Assembly: GCA_027459485.1 (NCBI GenBank)
Contig: DAIDIG010000006.1
Coordinates: 1 to 64,000, forward strand
Source: Bdellovibrionales bacterium
Lineage (GTDB): Bacteria > Bdellovibrionota > Bdellovibrionia > Bdellovibrionales > UBA1609
Length of the DNA: 64,000 nucleotides
Direction: 5' to 3'
The notes beneath the pieces are model-generated. The model was not told the DNA's origin and ran no database searches. It was given only the letters and a program-made list of their open reading frames with translations. The position numbers and the translations under genes were made by a program. The stretch's first letter is position 1. Each line of letters starts with the position of its first letter. This document shows positions 7,579-16,658 of this stretch, one piece after another.

Positions 7579-7814
7579 ATGGAAAAGTTTAGAGCGTTAG
7601 ATTTAGCGATAGGGTTTAGCAAAAAGGCTTGTCAGTTGGAGCTCAAAGGCCATCTTAAAGATCAGCGTCGCTACGCGAATGTCAGGCGATTTTTAAACTT
7701 ATGAATATAACCGATCATCTAATTCTGGCAGAGGCCGATAAATTGGCGGCATGTCTTTACAAATTAATCAATTCTGACCTTAAGGATTCACCAAACTGGA
7801 ATAAGGCTCACTGA
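7579..7814 (+). pseudogene. Decayed four-helix-bundle protein gene (23S rRNA intervening-sequence protein family)
   Basis: AAAGGAG six nt before ATG (7579) opens a 41-codon frame, MEKFRALDLAIGFSKKACQL then LKGHLKDQ. This resembles helix 1 of the 'four helix bundle protein' family, up to its usual HLKDQ(L/I)LRAS block. The middle ~25 residues (LRASSSIALNLAEG-type) are absent and RRYANVRRFLNL follows directly. The frame stops at 7704, and an overlapping ATGA continues in another frame to 7814 with AEADKLAACLYKLINS, the expected last helix. I read this as one ancestral gene broken by an internal deletion and a frameshift. The track's longer frame from 7453 has no support. Confidence 0.6.
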
Positions 7815-7861
7815 TATCTGATATCGGAAATCTGATATCGGATATCAGATATCGGATATCA
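7813..7861. repeat. Tandem heptamer array (GATATCN)7
   Basis: Seven consecutive 7-bp units: GATATCT, GATATCG, GAAATCT (one substitution), GATATCG, GATATCA, GATATCG, GATATCA. Each unit contains the self-complementary GATATC, so the array is both directly repeated and palindromic. It starts on the stop codon of the decayed gene and ends 11 bp before tRNA-Phe. Confidence 0.9.
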
Positions 7862-7871
7862 GAATGATTCA

Positions 7872-7947
<76 letters not shown>

Positions 7948-7976
7948 GATTCGATCAAAGTTCGATCAAGGGATAA

Positions 7977-8005
7977 GTGGTACTGGCCAGGCGAAAAAGA
8001 GTCAA
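7977..8005 (-). promoter_or_regulatory. Possible tRNA-Phe promoter
   Basis: On the minus strand, TTGACT (8005-8000) is followed after 17 nt by TACCAC (7982-7977), about 30 nt upstream of the tRNA. The -35 is good and the -10 weak. A short direct repeat TTCGATCAA (x2) lies between promoter and tRNA. Confidence 0.35.
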
Positions 8006-8038
8006 CCGGCCCGTCGTTTTTTGGGCGGGTGAACCGCC

Positions 8039-9211
8039 CTAGCCCAAGGCGTTATCGAGGTCGCGAATCAGGTCATCGACATTTTCTATGCCGATACTCA
8101 ACCGCACAAGCGAGTCGTCGATGCCGAGCTGCTGACGCCGTTCGATCGGCACACTGGCATGGGTCATGATGGCCGGGTGATCGACGAGGGATTCAACTCC
8201 CCCCAAACTCTCAGCCAGCGAAAACACTCGCAGCCGTTCAACAAATCGCTTCGTTTGGCTGAGATCGCCGTTCACGTACACGGTCATCATCCCACCAAAG
8301 CCACTCATCTGCCGGCGCGCGAGTTCGTGCTGCGGGTGACTGGCTAGGCCTGGATAAATCACTTTTTTGATTTGCGGGTGTCGCCCCAGGTGATCGGCGA
8401 CCTTCTTCGCGTTTTCTTCGTGCGCGCGCATTCGAATGCCCAGAGTTTTGAGACTGCGTAAACACAAAAACGAATCAAACGGAGAAGCGATCGCGCCCAT
8501 CGAGTTACTTAAAAACGCGACTTTTTCGGCAAGCGCCGGGTTTGAAGTCACAATCGCACCACCGACGACGTCGCTGTGACCGCCGATGTATTTGGTGGTT
8601 GAGTGTACGACGATATCGGCCCCGAGGCTGAGCGGTTTTTGAAAGTAAGGGCTCATAAATGTGTTATCGACCGCAACCAACGCTCCAGCCGCGTGTGCTT
8701 TTTTTGCGACCGCCGCAATATCGATCAACTTGAGCAGCGGATTGGTCGGCGTCTCAATCCAGACCAATTTCGTATTCGGCTTTTTATGCTTATCGAAGTT
8801 ATCGGCATTCAAGAGGTCAACGTACGTCACTTCAATGTTCATCTGCGAAAAGACGCGATCAAACAGGCGAACGGTGCCGCCATAAAGATCATCGCCCGCA
8901 ATGACATGGTCGCCCGCTTTCAACATATGAAGAACCGTTGTCGTCGCGGCACAACCCGAAGCCATGGCAAAACCGAATTTGCCGCCTTCGAGATTCGCCA
9001 GACACGCTTCGTAAACGGCGCGCGTGGGGTTTTTCGTGCGGCTATACTCGTAACCTTTGTGCTGGCCGGGCGATTCTTGCACGTACGTACTCGTCAGATA
9101 GACGGGTGTCATGATCGCTCCCGTCGTTGGGTCGGGCTCTTGGCCGGCGTGAATGGCGCGCGTGTCGAAGCCGAGTTCGTTGTTTACAGTGTCGCTAGTT
9201 TTGGGGGTCAT
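8039..9211 (-). CDS. Trans-sulfuration PLP enzyme (cystathionine gamma-synthase / gamma-lyase type)
   Basis: About 390 residues of the Cys/Met metabolism PLP family. GFDTRAIHAGQEPDPTTGAI, YEYSRTKNPTR, FAMASGCAATTTVL and HVIAGDDLYGGT are conserved blocks; the PLP-binding Lys lies in VVHSTTKYIGGHSDVVGG. It makes or cleaves cystathionine in the cytoplasm. Synthase (metB) and lyase (mccB) activities cannot be separated by eye. I start at ATG 9211, which has GAGGG 9 nt upstream; the track's TTG at 9226 lies inside the preceding small gene. That 65-codon gene overlaps this start by 17 nt, suggesting translational coupling. Confidence 0.88.
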   Translation of the reverse strand: MTPKTSDTVNNELGFDTRAIHAGQEPDPTTGAIMTPVYLTSTYVQESPGQHKGYEYSRTKNPTRAVYEACLANLEGGKFGFAMASGCAATTTVLHMLKAGDHVIAGDDLYGGTVRLFDRVFSQMNIEVTYVDLLNADNFDKHKKPNTKLVWIETPTNPLLKLIDIAAVAKKAHAAGALVAVDNTFMSPYFQKPLSLGADIVVHSTTKYIGGHSDVVGGAIVTSNPALAEKVAFLSNSMGAIASPFDSFLCLRSLKTLGIRMRAHEENAKKVADHLGRHPQIKKVIYPGLASHPQHELARRQMSGFGGMMTVYVNGDLSQTKRFVERLRVFSLAESLGGVESLVDHPAIMTHASVPIERRQQLGIDDSLVRLSIGIENVDDLIRDLDNALG

Positions 9212-9392
9212 GTTGCGGTCCCTCAATAATGTGAATGCCTTTTAGTACATTATTGAGGAGTTGCAAAGGATCGTCGCAGTAGGGGATGTTGAGCTGCTCC
9301 ATAAGCCGGCGCACAAGATCGGTGTCGTAGGTATCTTTCGTCACTTCGTCGACGAGCGTGCTGATTGTCGAGATCCGATCTTCTTTGGTCAT
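9195..9392 (-). CDS. Small hypothetical protein (65 aa) coupled to the trans-sulfuration gene
   Basis: Reads MTKEDRISTISTLVDEVTKD and continues with acidic/amphipathic helices (DLVRRLMEQLNIP, LQLLNNVLKGI); no membrane segment or signal. AAGGAGG lies 12 nt before the ATG, slightly far but strong. Its end overlaps the next gene's ATG by 17 nt, which favours a real coupled gene. No family recognised. Confidence 0.55.
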   Translation of the reverse strand: MTKEDRISTISTLVDEVTKDTYDTDLVRRLMEQLNIPYCDDPLQLLNNVLKGIHIIEGPQHDPQN

Positions 9393-9452
9393 TGGCGCCG
9401 AGGGCCTCCTTACAAAAAATTTGACCCCAAAAAACCAAAATCGGGAAGTAAA

Positions 9453-10517
9453 TTATGTGGAATTTGGACTAAAAAATCGATCGGTTAAGATCTCGGTTTT
9501 ACCGGGAGTCAGAAGAACGGTTCGTTCGCCGGAGCCGTTCGCACCCAGCCAGTGAATGTGCGCAGGTCGCGACGCTGAAACAGAAACGTCTACCGGAGCG
9601 AAACCTAAATCTCTGTTATCAATACTGATTTTCACCCAGTGCGCGGTTCGAATGACGATTCGGGCCGGCGCTCGCGGGGGTTCGTGGCCGGAATCACCGC
9701 GCGATAAGAGTGAAAAAAACAAAAAGGCCGCGCAGATCGCCGTCCAAGTCGAGCCGGCCGCTGTGAAAAACCGCCGCGGCTTTTTGATTGCATAAACATT
9801 TGTTTTAACCCTTTGAGACTCGCGCATGCGAATGATTTTCTGAACTTTTTCGGCGAGATCCGAAACGGATGACTCATCATCGTGCGGGGTTTCGACGGTG
9901 GCGGATACCGCCCGGTTGGGCCGCAGGTGTTTCGGTTCTATCTCGGCACAGATCGCTTTGAGGCTAAAAATATCCGTTTCAAGCGTTGGGGTACCGCCCA
10001 TCAATAAAGCCGGTGCCGCATATTTGGGAGTGATAAAGCGGTCTCGGCGGCCGTTCGTGAAGCCAAAGTCCACAAGCTTTACCGTTCCCGTTACGTCGAC
10101 CATTATATTTTCTAGATTCAAATCACCGTGGTAGAGGTCCACTCGCGCGATATCTTGAAGACCTCTATACGCTTGCGAATAAATACACTCGATATTCTCT
10201 CGACTGAGCGACCCGGATCGCACGAGCTCATCGAGCGTGACGCCGCGAACGTACTCAAGCACAAGCGCCGGCGCGCCCTCGATGACTTCCCAACCATGAA
10301 GAATCACGCAATGGCGCGATTTGACCCGCATGAGTCGCTCGAGTTCGTTTCTCCAGAGTGAGTCCAGATTCGCTGACTTGAGAATTTTAAGCGCGACTTC
10401 AAACTTAACGTCCGCCGCACTTGACTCTTTAAAAGCACGGTAAACACAGCTGTTTAGACCTTCGCCGAGGCATTCGACCATGCGGTAATGATAGGGTTGA
10501 GCGGCGATCGACTCCAT
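9453..10517 (-). CDS. Membrane-anchored serine/threonine protein kinase with C-terminal PEGA-like domain
   Basis: 354 residues. Hanks-type kinase domain with glycine loop LGEGLNSCVYRA, ATP-binding Lys K44 (VALKIL), catalytic loop YHGDLNLENIMV (HGD in place of HRD, with the catalytic Asp and metal-binding Asn kept) and DFGFTNG. The kinase lobe appears short after the DFG segment. A membrane helix (about 256-272) puts the final ~80 residues outside; ARIVIRTAHWVKISIDNRDLG resembles a PEGA domain, often wall- or surface-associated. It is last in a minus-strand run with two TadB/TadC-like membrane proteins and an exported protein (3-nt gap), so it may signal to or from that assembly. Confidence 0.82.
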   Translation of the reverse strand: MESIAAQPYHYRMVECLGEGLNSCVYRAFKESSAADVKFEVALKILKSANLDSLWRNELERLMRVKSRHCVILHGWEVIEGAPALVLEYVRGVTLDELVRSGSLSRENIECIYSQAYRGLQDIARVDLYHGDLNLENIMVDVTGTVKLVDFGFTNGRRDRFITPKYAAPALLMGGTPTLETDIFSLKAICAEIEPKHLRPNRAVSATVETPHDDESSVSDLAEKVQKIIRMRESQRVKTNVYAIKKPRRFFTAAGSTWTAICAAFLFFSLLSRGDSGHEPPRAPARIVIRTAHWVKISIDNRDLGFAPVDVSVSASRPAHIHWLGANGSGERTVLLTPGKTEILTDRFFSPNST

Positions 10518-10520
10518 TCA

Positions 10521-10952
10521 TCACTGAAATTTTTCAAAATCCATGCCAGCTTTGTAGCGATTGATCCGGATTTTTTCTTTCACTGTAGCAAGACACGCCT
10601 TAGGCAAATGATTTTCTGAAGGGATGTCGAGTTCGCGTGTCGCGGCGGCGATTCGCTTACACCTACTATCAAGGCCTTGGTAAAACGCCGATTCAGCAGG
10701 TAAATGATTTCGAGCTCGAAGAGCAACCGCGTCATAACAGCTAAACGGGATCTGCTGATGATCGAGTTGCAGCTGGCAAGCAAGCTCGAGAGTCGCGAGT
10801 TTTTCAAAAGTCGACATTTCTCGTCGCAGTTGCCCGATCGTTTGTGCCGAGGTCAGCGCTTGAAGCTCGAGCGCATCGACGTTGGGGCGAGCTTCGGCGT
10901 GTGCAAGTGAGCAGCCAAAAACAAAGAGTGCTGTTAACATGAATTTTTTCAT
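10521..10952 (-). CDS. Small exported protein of unknown function
   Basis: 143 residues starting MKKFMLTALFVFGCSLAHAE, a signal peptide with an AHA cleavage site; a Cys at 15 lies too early in the signal for a standard lipobox. The mature part is helical, with four Cys spaced as two possible disulfides (ELACQLQLDHQQIPFSCYD; SRCKRI; KACLA). The start overlaps the TadC-like gene by 4 nt (ATGA) and the stop is 3 nt before the kinase gene, so it belongs to that operon. Family not recognised. Confidence 0.72.
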   Translation of the reverse strand: MKKFMLTALFVFGCSLAHAEARPNVDALELQALTSAQTIGQLRREMSTFEKLATLELACQLQLDHQQIPFSCYDAVALRARNHLPAESAFYQGLDSRCKRIAAATRELDIPSENHLPKACLATVKEKIRINRYKAGMDFEKFQ

Positions 10953-11383
10953 CCGTTTAAACCTTTAAGGAGTTCACTCACGAGCGGGCCCAACAGCAGA
11001 AGTAAAAATGCGGGGAATTGTATCAGCATGAGCGGGATCATCGTTCGAATCGGCAGCCCGGCCACAAATTTTTCAATGTCGGCGTCGCAGGCCTTCAAGA
11101 TTTCGCTTTCAAGCTCTTTTAATTGATTCAAAACAGGCTCACCTTTAAGACCGGCCTCGATGAGCTCAAGTAGCGCCTTTCTATATATTAGGTTTTCGGT
11201 TTCGGGCGGCAGCTCAACCGGCTCGCCGCGTTCATACGCGGTCACGACGATTGCCAGATCGCGTGTCATCTGGTGACGTTCGCGGGCTTGAATGCCCTTT
11301 ATAATGCGAGAGACGGATTGGCCGCTTTCAAGACCGAGCCGTAAGCTGACGCTGAGGTCGAGCGGTGGGGCTAAATACTCCAT
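10949..11383 (-). CDS. TadC-like type II secretion F-domain protein (short)
   Basis: 144 residues corresponding only to the C-terminal half of TadC proteins. It has a helical T2SF core (SVSLRLGLESGQSVSRIIKG, EAGLKGEPVLNQLKELESEI) ending in LPIRTMIPLMLIQFPAFLLL and LGPLVSELLKG, the TadC-type terminal membrane hairpin. The N-terminal membrane segments of full-length TadC (~300 aa) are missing. It overlaps the TadB-like gene by 13 nt. TadB/TadC form the inner-membrane platform of Tad pili; the main Tad locus 20 kb away has a tadB but no tadC. Confidence 0.7.
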   Translation of the reverse strand: MEYLAPPLDLSVSLRLGLESGQSVSRIIKGIQARERHQMTRDLAIVVTAYERGEPVELPPETENLIYRKALLELIEAGLKGEPVLNQLKELESEILKACDADIEKFVAGLPIRTMIPLMLIQFPAFLLLLLGPLVSELLKGLNG

Positions 11384-12150
11384 TTTATTTTTCGTCCTTG
11401 TCTCAGAGTTACGACAATCCCGAGGGTGAATAGCAGCATTGAGAGAACGATGATTCGTTCATGCCCGGTAAAACCAAAATGCCAAATCACGAAGCTCACG
11501 AGCCCGCCATACAGCGCCGTCAATACGTAAGCCTGGGCGCGCAGCTGTTGAACCGCTCGATCCGATTTCCTTCGAAATGTCTCGCGAATTTCGATGGCCT
11601 GGCGAAAGCTGACGAGACGCTGAATGGTCAAATGCGGCTCCACTTCGCACAAACGAAGAGTGTCATACAAATCGCGCAGGAGCGGATCGATCAGCGCGGT
11701 CTCGCTCGAATGGCTCGTTGTCGTGATGAGGCGATCGAGAAGCTGTCTCAAGCGTGTTTTGATGTAGAAATCGGCTCGTTCACTCGTGAGCGAAATCGCC
11801 TGACGTATGCCGCGACCCAGGCGTGCATGCAAAATGAGAGAGTTGAGGATCCAAATTCGCTGATTGAGAAAATGAAGGCGGCGCTTACGGCGGATAAACA
11901 GCGGCAGAAAGTGCGCGACAACGATCGGTACAGACCAACAGACAGTGAATTCGGTCAGCGAAAAGGCGGGTACAAACATTAAAAGGATCTCGGTCAGTGC
12001 AAATGCGGCGACAATTTTTGTCATCGTTGATGATGTGACCAGCGAATTTTTCCGAATTTGCCCCAAATTCCGGACCAAAATGAATGAACCAATCAACATT
12101 TCGGAAAAAACAATCGTGTGCTGCACGTTTTGCTCCTCGAGAAAAATCAT
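11371..12150 (-). CDS. TadB-like type II secretion F-domain membrane protein
   Basis: 259 residues: two or three N-terminal membrane segments (about 35-80), a helical cytoplasmic domain (WILNSLILHARLGRGIRQAI; RLVSFRQAIEIRETFRRKSD, then RAVQQLRAQAYVLTALYGG) and a C-terminal membrane pair. This matches the architecture of TadB/T2SF platform proteins, though similarity is weak. It is first of four overlapping minus-strand genes (TadB-like, TadC-like, exported protein, kinase). No ATPase, secretin or pilin accompanies them. Confidence 0.6.
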   Translation of the reverse strand: MIFLEEQNVQHTIVFSEMLIGSFILVRNLGQIRKNSLVTSSTMTKIVAAFALTEILLMFVPAFSLTEFTVCWSVPIVVAHFLPLFIRRKRRLHFLNQRIWILNSLILHARLGRGIRQAISLTSERADFYIKTRLRQLLDRLITTTSHSSETALIDPLLRDLYDTLRLCEVEPHLTIQRLVSFRQAIEIRETFRRKSDRAVQQLRAQAYVLTALYGGLVSFVIWHFGFTGHERIIVLSMLLFTLGIVVTLRQGRKIKWSI

Positions 12151-12217
12151 TTTGCAATAAACGTGCGAAAAGAACGCAACATCGCGAAAAATAAATCGGC
12201 GCGAGCGAAAAAAATAT

Positions 12218-12247
12218 TTGACGAAAAAATTTTTACGTATCTATAGT
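12218..12247 (+). promoter_or_regulatory. Promoter of the Lys/Arg-rich peptide
   Basis: TTGACG (12218-12223), 18-nt A/T-rich spacer, TATAGT (12242-12247), each 5/6 to consensus. This leaves a ~18-nt leader with GAGGGG 5-6 nt before the ATG at 12272. It is one of the strongest-looking promoters in the window. Confidence 0.65.
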
Positions 12248-12271
12248 TAAAGAAGAAAGTGAGGGGTACAC

Positions 12272-12352
12272 ATGGCAAGAAAAAAGAAAAAGGCCACTAA
12301 GAAAAAAGCGACGAAAAAAACAACGCGCAAAACGACTCGCAAAAAGAAATAG
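12272..12352 (+). CDS. 26-residue Lys/Arg/Thr-rich basic peptide
   Basis: The frame encodes MARKKKKATKKKATKKTTRK and ends TTRKKK: 17 of 26 residues are Lys/Arg, the rest mainly Thr/Ala. It was too short for the ORF track. It has its own promoter, a good Shine-Dalgarno (GAGGGG) and an intrinsic terminator 30 nt after the stop, so it is a complete monocistronic unit. The AT/K repeats resemble tails of histone H1-like or AlgP-type proteins and basic ribosomal extensions. DNA or RNA binding is inferred from charge only. The region from 12151 to 12557 holds nothing else except the mdh promoter. Confidence 0.75.
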   Translation: MARKKKKATKKKATKKTTRKTTRKKK

Positions 12353-12381
12353 CGATTTGTTTTTCGAATCGTACGTTAACG

Positions 12382-12412
12382 ACCCCTTGGCAATTGCCTG
12401 GGGGTTTTTTTT
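12382..12412 (+). terminator. Intrinsic terminator after the basic peptide
   Basis: CCCC-TT-GGCAATTGCC-T-GGGG forms a G/C-rich hairpin directly followed by eight T. It separates the peptide gene from mdh. Confidence 0.85.
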
Positions 12413-12490
12413 ATTCTTTGGTTTACAGAATCGTTAGGGTGCCGTATCAGCCTCGCGCTCACCTGTCGTTTTCGCGCAATGCGCTCATGG

Positions 12491-13502
<1,012 letters not shown>

Positions 13503-13511
13503 GGAGCGCGC

Positions 13512-14681
13512 GTGAACATACACGAATATCAAGCCAAAGAAGTTCTAAGAAAACATGGCGTGCCGACGCTGAAGAGCGTCGTCGTAGAAAAGGCCGATGA
13601 TGCCGCGAGTGCCGCGCAAAAACTCGGCGGCTCCGTTTGGGTTGTGAAGGCTCAGATACACGCCGGTGGTCGCGGTAAAGGCGGCGGCGTGAAACTCGCG
13701 CGCTCAGTCGACGAGGTGAAAGAGCACGCCAAAAAAATAATTGGCATGACTCTTGTCACACACCAAACCGGGCCCGAGGGCAAAAAAGTTTTGAAGGCGC
13801 TTATCGAGCAAGGCTGCAACATCCAAAAAGAATATTACGTTGCGGCTCTTGTCGATCGGCAATTTGGTCGTGTCACGATGATGGCGAGCTCCGAAGGTGG
13901 AATGGAGATCGAAGAAGTCGCCGCCAAAACGCCCGAGAAAATTCATCGAGTTGTGGTCGACCCGACGGTCGGGCTTCAACCGTTTCAAGCGCGGCAATTG
14001 GCGTTCAAGATCGGCATCCCCGCGGCGTCGGTGAATAAAGCGGTGAAAGCGCTCATGGGTCTTTATCAGGCGTTTCTTGCCGCTGACTGCAGTTTGGCCG
14101 AGATCAATCCGCTTGTCTTAACAAAAGAGGGCGACATCGTCGCGCTCGATGCGAAAATGAACCTCGACGACAACGCGCTTTTTCGTCACCCCGACCTGCA
14201 AGAATATCGCGATCTTTCAGAAGAAGACCCGACTGAGACCGAAGCGAAAGACCACGAGCTTGCGTACATTAAACTCGACGGGCACATCGGGTGCATGGTG
14301 AATGGCGCCGGGCTCGCGATGGCGACGATGGATATCATTAAGCTCAACGGTGAAACTCCCGCGAACTTTTTGGATGTAGGCGGCGGCGCCAATAAAGAGC
14401 GCGTGACTGCTGCGTTCAAAATCATTCTCAAAGACCCGAATGTGAAGGGCATTCTCGTCAATATTTTTGGCGGGATCATGAAGTGTGACGTGATCGCCGA
14501 GGGGATTATCGCCGCGACGAAAGAAATCGGGCTTAAACACCCGCTCGTTGTGCGACTTCAAGGCACGAACGTCGATCTCGGTAAGAGAATTCTCAAAGAA
14601 AGCGGGCTCAATATAACGCCGGCGGATGATTTGAGCGATGCGGCTCAAAAGATTGTTTCGGCCGTTCGAGCGGTGAGGTGA
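13512..14681 (+). CDS. sucC: Succinyl-CoA synthetase beta subunit (ADP/GDP-forming)
   Basis: 389 residues with the usual [20 protein letters not shown] opening, an ATP-grasp domain ([47 protein letters not shown]) and a CoA-ligase-like C-terminal domain ([33 protein letters not shown]). With SucD it catalyses the substrate-level phosphorylation step of the TCA cycle. GTG start with AAGGAG 6-7 nt upstream, 9 nt after mdh. Confidence 0.96.
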   Translation: MNIHEYQAKEVLRKHGVPTLKSVVVEKADDAASAAQKLGGSVWVVKAQIHAGGRGKGGGVKLARSVDEVKEHAKKIIGMTLVTHQTGPEGKKVLKALIEQGCNIQKEYYVAALVDRQFGRVTMMASSEGGMEIEEVAAKTPEKIHRVVVDPTVGLQPFQARQLAFKIGIPAASVNKAVKALMGLYQAFLAADCSLAEINPLVLTKEGDIVALDAKMNLDDNALFRHPDLQEYRDLSEEDPTETEAKDHELAYIKLDGHIGCMVNGAGLAMATMDIIKLNGETPANFLDVGGGANKERVTAAFKIILKDPNVKGILVNIFGGIMKCDVIAEGIIAATKEIGLKHPLVVRLQGTNVDLGKRILKESGLNITPADDLSDAAQKIVSAVRAVR

Positions 14682-14736
14682 CGAGCGGGGCCGCGCGCAT
14701 GGGGCCCGCCGTCAGTGACGACTGAAAGGAGTCATT

Positions 14737-15606
14737 ATGTCGATATTAGTAGGTAAAAACACAAAAGTGATGTGCCAAGGTTTCACCGGGCAAAACGGTA
14801 CGTTTCACTCTGAACAAGCGATCAAATACGGCACGAAAATGGTCGGGGGAGTGACTCCTGGCAAGGGCGGCCAATCGCACTTGGGGCTTCCGGTTTTCAA
14901 TACGGTTGAAGAGTGCGTGCGCGCAACAGGTGCCAACGCGTCTGTGATTTATGTGCCGCCGCCGTTCGCGGCTGATTCAATCATGGAGGCCGTCGATGCC
15001 GGCCTCGAACTCATCGTTTGCATAACCGAAGGGATTCCCGTTCTCGATATGGTGCAAGTGAAACGCTATATGCAGGGTTCAAAATCGCGCCTCATCGGCC
15101 CGAACTGCCCCGGCGTGATCACGCCCGGCGAATGTAAAATCGGCATTATGCCGGGTCATATTCACAAGGCCGGTCGCATCGGTGTTGTCTCGCGATCGGG
15201 CACACTCACGTACGAAGCGGTCTGGCAACTGTCAAACCTCGGTCTCGGTCAATCGACTTGCGTCGGCATTGGCGGTGACCCGGTGAATGGTACGAACTTC
15301 ATCGATGTTCTTGAAATGTTTAACCGCGATTCGGGTACTGACGCTGTCATCATGATTGGCGAAATCGGCGGCACGGCCGAAGAAGAAGCGGCGGACTACA
15401 TCAAACGCGAATTTAAAAAACCGGTCGCGGCTTTTATCGCGGGCACGACCGCTCCCCCAGGTAAGCGCATGGGTCATGCTGGAGCGATCATCAGCGGCGG
15501 CAAAGGCACGGCAGCGGCAAAATTCGAAGCCCTTGAATCAGCTGGATGTCGAATTGCTAAAAGCCCCGCCAAGTTGGGTATGACATTGAAAGAGGCGCTC
15601 GGCTAG
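14737..15606 (+). CDS. sucD: Succinyl-CoA synthetase alpha subunit
   Basis: 289 residues. The CoA-binding Rossmann domain contains [31 protein letters not shown] and [20 protein letters not shown]. The ligase domain contains [18 protein letters not shown] and the phospho-histidine loop [15 protein letters not shown]. It starts behind GAAAGGAG, 55 nt after sucC; the gap includes short G/C-rich sequence but no convincing terminator. Confidence 0.96.
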   Translation: MSILVGKNTKVMCQGFTGQNGTFHSEQAIKYGTKMVGGVTPGKGGQSHLGLPVFNTVEECVRATGANASVIYVPPPFAADSIMEAVDAGLELIVCITEGIPVLDMVQVKRYMQGSKSRLIGPNCPGVITPGECKIGIMPGHIHKAGRIGVVSRSGTLTYEAVWQLSNLGLGQSTCVGIGGDPVNGTNFIDVLEMFNRDSGTDAVIMIGEIGGTAEEEAADYIKREFKKPVAAFIAGTTAPPGKRMGHAGAIISGGKGTAAAKFEALESAGCRIAKSPAKLGMTLKEALG

Positions 15607-15635
15607 AGCGCCTTCGGCAATAAGCCGGCGTTTAA

Positions 15636-16526
15636 TTAAAGCCCTATAGGGAAAAGCTCTGTTCCGTAGAATAAGTTCGCTGCCGAGCCGTTGCTTTGTT
15701 GTTGGAGACCGGTCGCAGCGTTCATGAAATCATTGGCCATTTGCGCATAATTCGAAAGCGCATTAATGGCATCCGGATTATTTTTTTGCAGCTCTTCAAG
15801 ATATTCTTTGAGGCCGTTTTGATTTTCTTTGAAATCCGAATAGCCGGGGTTGAGAGCGACCTTTGCCGATAGTTGTGCGCCGTTGGTGAGATTAATCGAA
15901 AAGTGAGCCTGAACGTCGGTCAAAATGACTTGGTCAGGCTTTATGTTCGCCGGCAATTTCGTAAGATCGACCGAGGCCCGAATCGACAGGTTCTCAGCGA
16001 TATAATTGTTCAACTTATCTTTTCGAACGCTATCAACTAGCGCTTTTACAGTCACAGCGTTGCCATACTGGTGGAGTAAACTCTGAGTGATCTGCTGAAG
16101 TTGCGTTTGCGAGTCAGTAAAAAATCTGTTTATTTTTGATTGTTGAATGCCGAAATTGACAAGAATCTGCTTCATCCCGCCGTTTGGTGCGGCTAAGTTG
16201 GCGTCGAAACCCAAAACCGGCTGCGTTGCACCTTCTAAATACGAATAATCAAACGAGGCGATGAGCTTCGCTTTGACCTGCCCATCTTTAACTGCCACAG
16301 CATAGCCGCCCAAACTCGTCGCACGGGTGGTATCAACTGAAGCTGCAGTTAAAACGCCTTTTAGAATCGATTTTTTGTTGTTGTATTGCTGAAGAACTTG
16401 CGTGAGCTCTTGATTTATAACTTTCACATTTATCGCTGGGCTCGAGGTTGTTCGTGGTGCCGCCCAAGCGTTTAGTGAAAGCAAGGTGCCGGTCAATGCG
16501 ATCGAAAAAAGTTGGAACGATTTCAT
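15636..16526 (-). CDS. Exported protein of unknown function (296 aa)
   Basis: Begins MKSFQLFSIALTGTLLSLNA with an AWAAP cleavage region, a clear signal peptide. The mature protein is polar, Gln/Asn-rich and mostly helical with alternating beta stretches (ASVDLTKLPANIKPDQVIL, AHFSINLTNGAQLSAKVALN); no Cys and no further membrane segment. I recognise no family; a periplasmic or surface role is all that can be inferred. It is monocistronic, convergent with sucD (29-bp gap) and divergent from ndk. Confidence 0.75.
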   Translation of the reverse strand: MKSFQLFSIALTGTLLSLNAWAAPRTTSSPAINVKVINQELTQVLQQYNNKKSILKGVLTAASVDTTRATSLGGYAVAVKDGQVKAKLIASFDYSYLEGATQPVLGFDANLAAPNGGMKQILVNFGIQQSKINRFFTDSQTQLQQITQSLLHQYGNAVTVKALVDSVRKDKLNNYIAENLSIRASVDLTKLPANIKPDQVILTDVQAHFSINLTNGAQLSAKVALNPGYSDFKENQNGLKEYLEELQKNNPDAINALSNYAQMANDFMNAATGLQQQSNGSAANLFYGTELFPIGL

Positions 16527-16658
16527 GTCTCCCCCTGAAATTTTGATGGACGGCCGATTCAGTGTCGTTGTGGCGCACTTGAATGGCCATTGTCAAACAT
16601 TTCTGAGGTGACGCGGTTACCGTCATTTGATAACCAATTGGCCAAAAAGGAGCACGAA

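Noticed and set aside
7813-7861. Possible CRISPR-like array
   Set aside because: Units are contiguous 7-mers without spacers; a simple tandem repeat.
8018-8040. GGGCGGGTGAACCGCCC hairpin after the trans-sulfuration gene
   Set aside because: On the gene's strand the stem is followed by A-run rather than T-run, so it is not an intrinsic terminator for that gene.
8603-9229. 208-codon plus-strand ORF opposite the trans-sulfuration gene
   Set aside because: Composition (Arg/Phe-rich, no pattern) is that of an antisense frame; the minus-strand gene is certain.
15601-15645. Terminator after sucD
   Set aside because: The CGCC...GGCG stem is interrupted and is not followed by a clear T-run; too weak to annotate.
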